Below are positions 62,058 through 64,000 of a stretch of 64,000 bases of DNA, in pieces. Both the position numbers and the translations under genes were made by a program. Origin of the DNA: SZUA-36 sp963749115. Its GTDB lineage: Bacteria > Pseudomonadota > Gammaproteobacteria > Xanthomonadales > SZUA-36. The stretch covers positions 62,001-126,000 of the forward strand of contig CAVVLP010000013.1 in the NCBI GenBank assembly GCA_963749115.1, read 5' to 3'. The notes below the pieces were generated by a model. That model was not told the DNA's origin. It ran no database searches and worked only from the letters and a program-made list of their open reading frames with translations. How positions within the stretch are numbered: the stretch's first letter is position 1; each line of letters opens with the position of its first letter.

Positions 62058-62114
62058 TCCGGTCAAAGTCAAACTACCCCCAAACCATTAGTCACCAAAC
62101 GGAAATAAAACCTG

Positions 62115-63509
62115 ATGGGAAAAAACAAACGCCTGTATATTCTGGATACCAATGTCCTGATGCATGACCCGACATCCTTGTTCCGATTTGAAGAACATGA
62201 TGTATTCCTGCCAATGATGGTGTTGGAAGAACTCGATGCGGCGAAAAAAGGCCTGACAGAAGTTTCAAGGAACGTACGCCAGGTCAGTCGATTTATCGGC
62301 GACCTGATGAACTCACAAGGTGCTGGAAAACTGGAAGACGGTCTGGAATTACTGATCCCGCATGGCCTGGAATTACCCACCGCACACGGTCGCCTGTTCT
62401 TTCAAACCCACTCAGCAAAAACCCATCCCAGTCTCTTGCGTGATGGATCATTCGCCGACAATGAAATTCTCAGCACCGCCCTGGCGCTCCAGGAAAGTGA
62501 ACAAAACCACGAAATAGTTTTAATTTCCAAGGATATCAATCTACGTATAAAGGCCGCCATTCTGAATGTACCGGCAGAGGATTACTACAACGACCGGGCG
62601 CTTGATGATGTTGACCTGCTTTACAAGGGAGTAAGAACCGAGGATGAGTCTTTCTGGGAGCGTTACCCGCAGGTTGACTCATGGAACGATAATGGTTCCA
62701 CCTATTACCGCATCAAGCGAATTGAAGGAGATAACTGGTTTCCAAACCAGTGCATAGTGATTGGTGACGGCGATGGCATTGAAGCCATCGTGGTTGAGGC
62801 CAGTGAAGAATTTGCGGTGTTCAAACTGGTCACTGACTACCTGTCAGGCAGAAATACAGTCTGGGGTATACAGGCACGCAACCGCGAACAGAATTTTGCA
62901 TTGAACCTGTTAATGGACCCGGAGATTGATTTCGTCACCCTGATGGGCATCGCCGGTACCGGTAAAACCCTGCTGACCCTGGCTGCCGGGCTGGCTCAGA
63001 CCATGGATGAAAAACAGTACAACGAAATCATCGTGACACGGGCGACGGTTTCCATCGGTGATGAGATCGGTTTCCTGCCGGGCACCGAAGAAGAAAAAAT
63101 GACACCATGGATGGGTGCGCTGACCGATAATATTGAGGTACTAACCGATTCGGAAGAGGGCGGTGAATGGGGTCGCGCGGCAACCAATGACCTGCTTGCC
63201 AGCAGGATCAAGATTCGCTCAATGAGTTTTATGCGCGGTCGTACGTTCCTGAATCGCTTTGTCATCATTGACGAAGCCCAGAACATTACACCCAAGCAAA
63301 TGAAAGCACTGGTGACACGTGCCGGACCGGGTACAAAAATGATCTGCCTCGGTAATGTCGGGCAAATCGATACACCCTACCTGACGGAAACTACTTCAGG
63401 ATTGACATTTGCCGTTGACCGGTTCAAATACTGGTCACACTCGGCGCACATTACGCTGCATCGTGGTGAGCGCTCACGTCTGGCTGATTTTGCCTCTGAG
63501 GCGCTTTAA
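62115..63509 (+). CDS. PhoH-family ATPase with PIN domain
   Basis: A 464-residue protein (YlaK/PhoH2 type) with an N-terminal PIN-like nuclease domain (YILDTNVLMHDPTSLFRF) and a C-terminal PhoH ATPase, with Walker A GIAGTGKTLL and Walker B FVIIDEAQNITPKQMKALV. PhoH2 proteins couple RNA unwinding to cleavage. It is next to bcp, a common arrangement in gammaproteobacteria. Confidence 0.93.
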   Translation: MGKNKRLYILDTNVLMHDPTSLFRFEEHDVFLPMMVLEELDAAKKGLTEVSRNVRQVSRFIGDLMNSQGAGKLEDGLELLIPHGLELPTAHGRLFFQTHSAKTHPSLLRDGSFADNEILSTALALQESEQNHEIVLISKDINLRIKAAILNVPAEDYYNDRALDDVDLLYKGVRTEDESFWERYPQVDSWNDNGSTYYRIKRIEGDNWFPNQCIVIGDGDGIEAIVVEASEEFAVFKLVTDYLSGRNTVWGIQARNREQNFALNLLMDPEIDFVTLMGIAGTGKTLLTLAAGLAQTMDEKQYNEIIVTRATVSIGDEIGFLPGTEEEKMTPWMGALTDNIEVLTDSEEGGEWGRAATNDLLASRIKIRSMSFMRGRTFLNRFVIIDEAQNITPKQMKALVTRAGPGTKMICLGNVGQIDTPYLTETTSGLTFAVDRFKYWSHSAHITLHRGERSRLADFASEAL

Positions 63510-63577
63510 CGACAGTCAGGCTGCTGATGGTAAAGCACAGGAACAAAGAGAGTTTTCTATTGTTGATCATCATGATT

Positions 63578-63600
63578 CCCGGTTAATCCTGATAACCGGG
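63578..63600. terminator. Hairpin between convergent phoH and permease genes
   Basis: CCCGGTTA and TAACCGGG form a perfect 8-bp stem with a 7-base loop between the convergent phoH and AI-2E permease genes. The T-tract is poor, so termination efficiency is uncertain. Confidence 0.6.
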
Positions 63601-63617
63601 TCAACGCGGTTTCGAAT

Positions 63618-64000
63618 TCAGACGGGCTCAACATCCACTTCCACTGACGTATCGCCAGGTTTTTCTTCATTGCCTGTCTTCCGCGGCCAGGCTCTTAATA
63701 CTGCCTGCACCACTGTTGCCAGCGGAATGGCAAAAAAGACACCCCAAAAACCCCACAGGCCGCCGAAAACAAGGACGGCAACAATGATCGCCACCGGATG
63801 CAGATTCAATGCTTCGGAGAAAAGTAACGGCACGAGTACATTGCCATCCAGGGCCTGGATGATGGCATAGGCAATCATGACCTGGCCAAAATTCCAGCTC
63901 CAGCCCCATTGGAAATAGGCCACGAACGCGATAGGCAAAGTGATGACTGCAGCACCAATATAGGGAATCAGCACTGAAAACCCTACCATCGTTGCCAGCA
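63618..64000 (-). CDS. AI-2E-family permease (partial)
   Basis: C-terminal 120-odd residues of an AI-2E/PerM-family membrane permease running off the right edge. MVGFSVLIPYIGAAVITLPI, LDGNVLVPLLFSEALNLHPV and GLWGFWGVFFAIPLATVVQA are family signatures. The substrate of this subgroup is unknown; some members are Na+/H+ antiporters. The frame stays open at 64000. Confidence 0.9.
   Translation of the reverse strand, partial: LATMVGFSVLIPYIGAAVITLPIAFVAYFQWGWSWNFGQVMIAYAIIQALDGNVLVPLLFSEALNLHPVAIIVAVLVFGGLWGFWGVFFAIPLATVVQAVLRAWPRKTGNEEKPGDTSVEVDVEPV

Noticed and set aside
1..64000. CRISPR arrays, prophage, integrases or insertion sequences
   Set aside because: No direct-repeat/spacer pattern, no transposase, integrase or phage structural gene was seen on either strand.

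Overview
The window looks like a chromosomal piece of a sulfur-oxidising gammaproteobacterium. The reverse-strand order leuS-lptE-holA-nadD-rsfS-rlmH, a pcnB-folK pair, a BamC-like lipoprotein and an fdxA-type ferredoxin are gammaproteobacterial traits. A full sox operon and a sulfide/persulfide oxidation module point to a lithotrophic or mixotrophic lifestyle. I could run no database search, so the lineage is an inference.

Layout. 1-8.1 kb: housekeeping genes on the reverse strand (rlmH partial, rsfS, nadD, holA, lptE, leuS, folK, pcnB). 8.2-10.3 kb: tRNA-Glu(CTC), pgi and a small RRM protein. 10.4-16.2 kb: a class-V PLP enzyme, an Lrp-type regulator and, divergent from it, a fused E1 plus an E2 of a branched-chain-type 2-oxoacid dehydrogenase. 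16.3-22.7 kb: the first half of a phenylacetate catabolon (paaZ, paaY, paaG, paaJ), with an M48 protease gene between. 22.7-36.0 kb: hypA, then a 16-gene group-4-like, Mrp-linked membrane [NiFe] hydrogenase operon, then a HycI-type maturation protease. 36.9-41.4 kb: the second half of the catabolon (paaABCDE, paaX). 41.5-48.2 kb: an Old-Yellow-Enzyme-type reductase, then a sulfide module (phosphatase-like/SQR-like fusion, TauE exporter, persulfide dioxygenase) and two YeeE/YedE transporter halves. 48.4-59.2 kb: soxCDXYZAKB plus a DsrE-like gene on the reverse strand, a divergent metallo-hydrolase, an ArsR/BigR-type regulator, a FadL-type porin, a SoxW-like thioredoxin and a DUF302 protein. 59.3-64 kb: an outer-membrane barrel protein, fdxA, a BamC-like lipoprotein, Bcp, PhoH and a partial AI-2E permease.

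The most interesting object is the hydrogenase operon (23305-35382). It joins a complete Mbh-like core (NuoB/C/D/H/I-type subunits with all four NiFe cysteines) to a nearly complete Mrp antiporter set, an extra NuoL-like subunit, and an AsrA/AsrB-like Fe-S plus flavin module that could connect it to NAD(P)H. Its promoter carries a perfect FNR/ANR box at exactly class-II spacing from a -10 element. It sits between the two halves of the aerobic phenylacetate pathway, whose epoxidase needs O2.

A second window-wide theme is frameshifts: at least 12 single-base indels, nearly all +1 and several in short homopolymers, interrupt otherwise well-conserved genes (M48 protease, hycI-like, paaC, paaE, dsrE-like, soxB, soxC, soxD three times, metallo-hydrolase, bamC-like). 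The reading frame resumes at the expected conserved residue each time. Residual sequencing insertions are the simplest explanation; very recent gene decay is the alternative.
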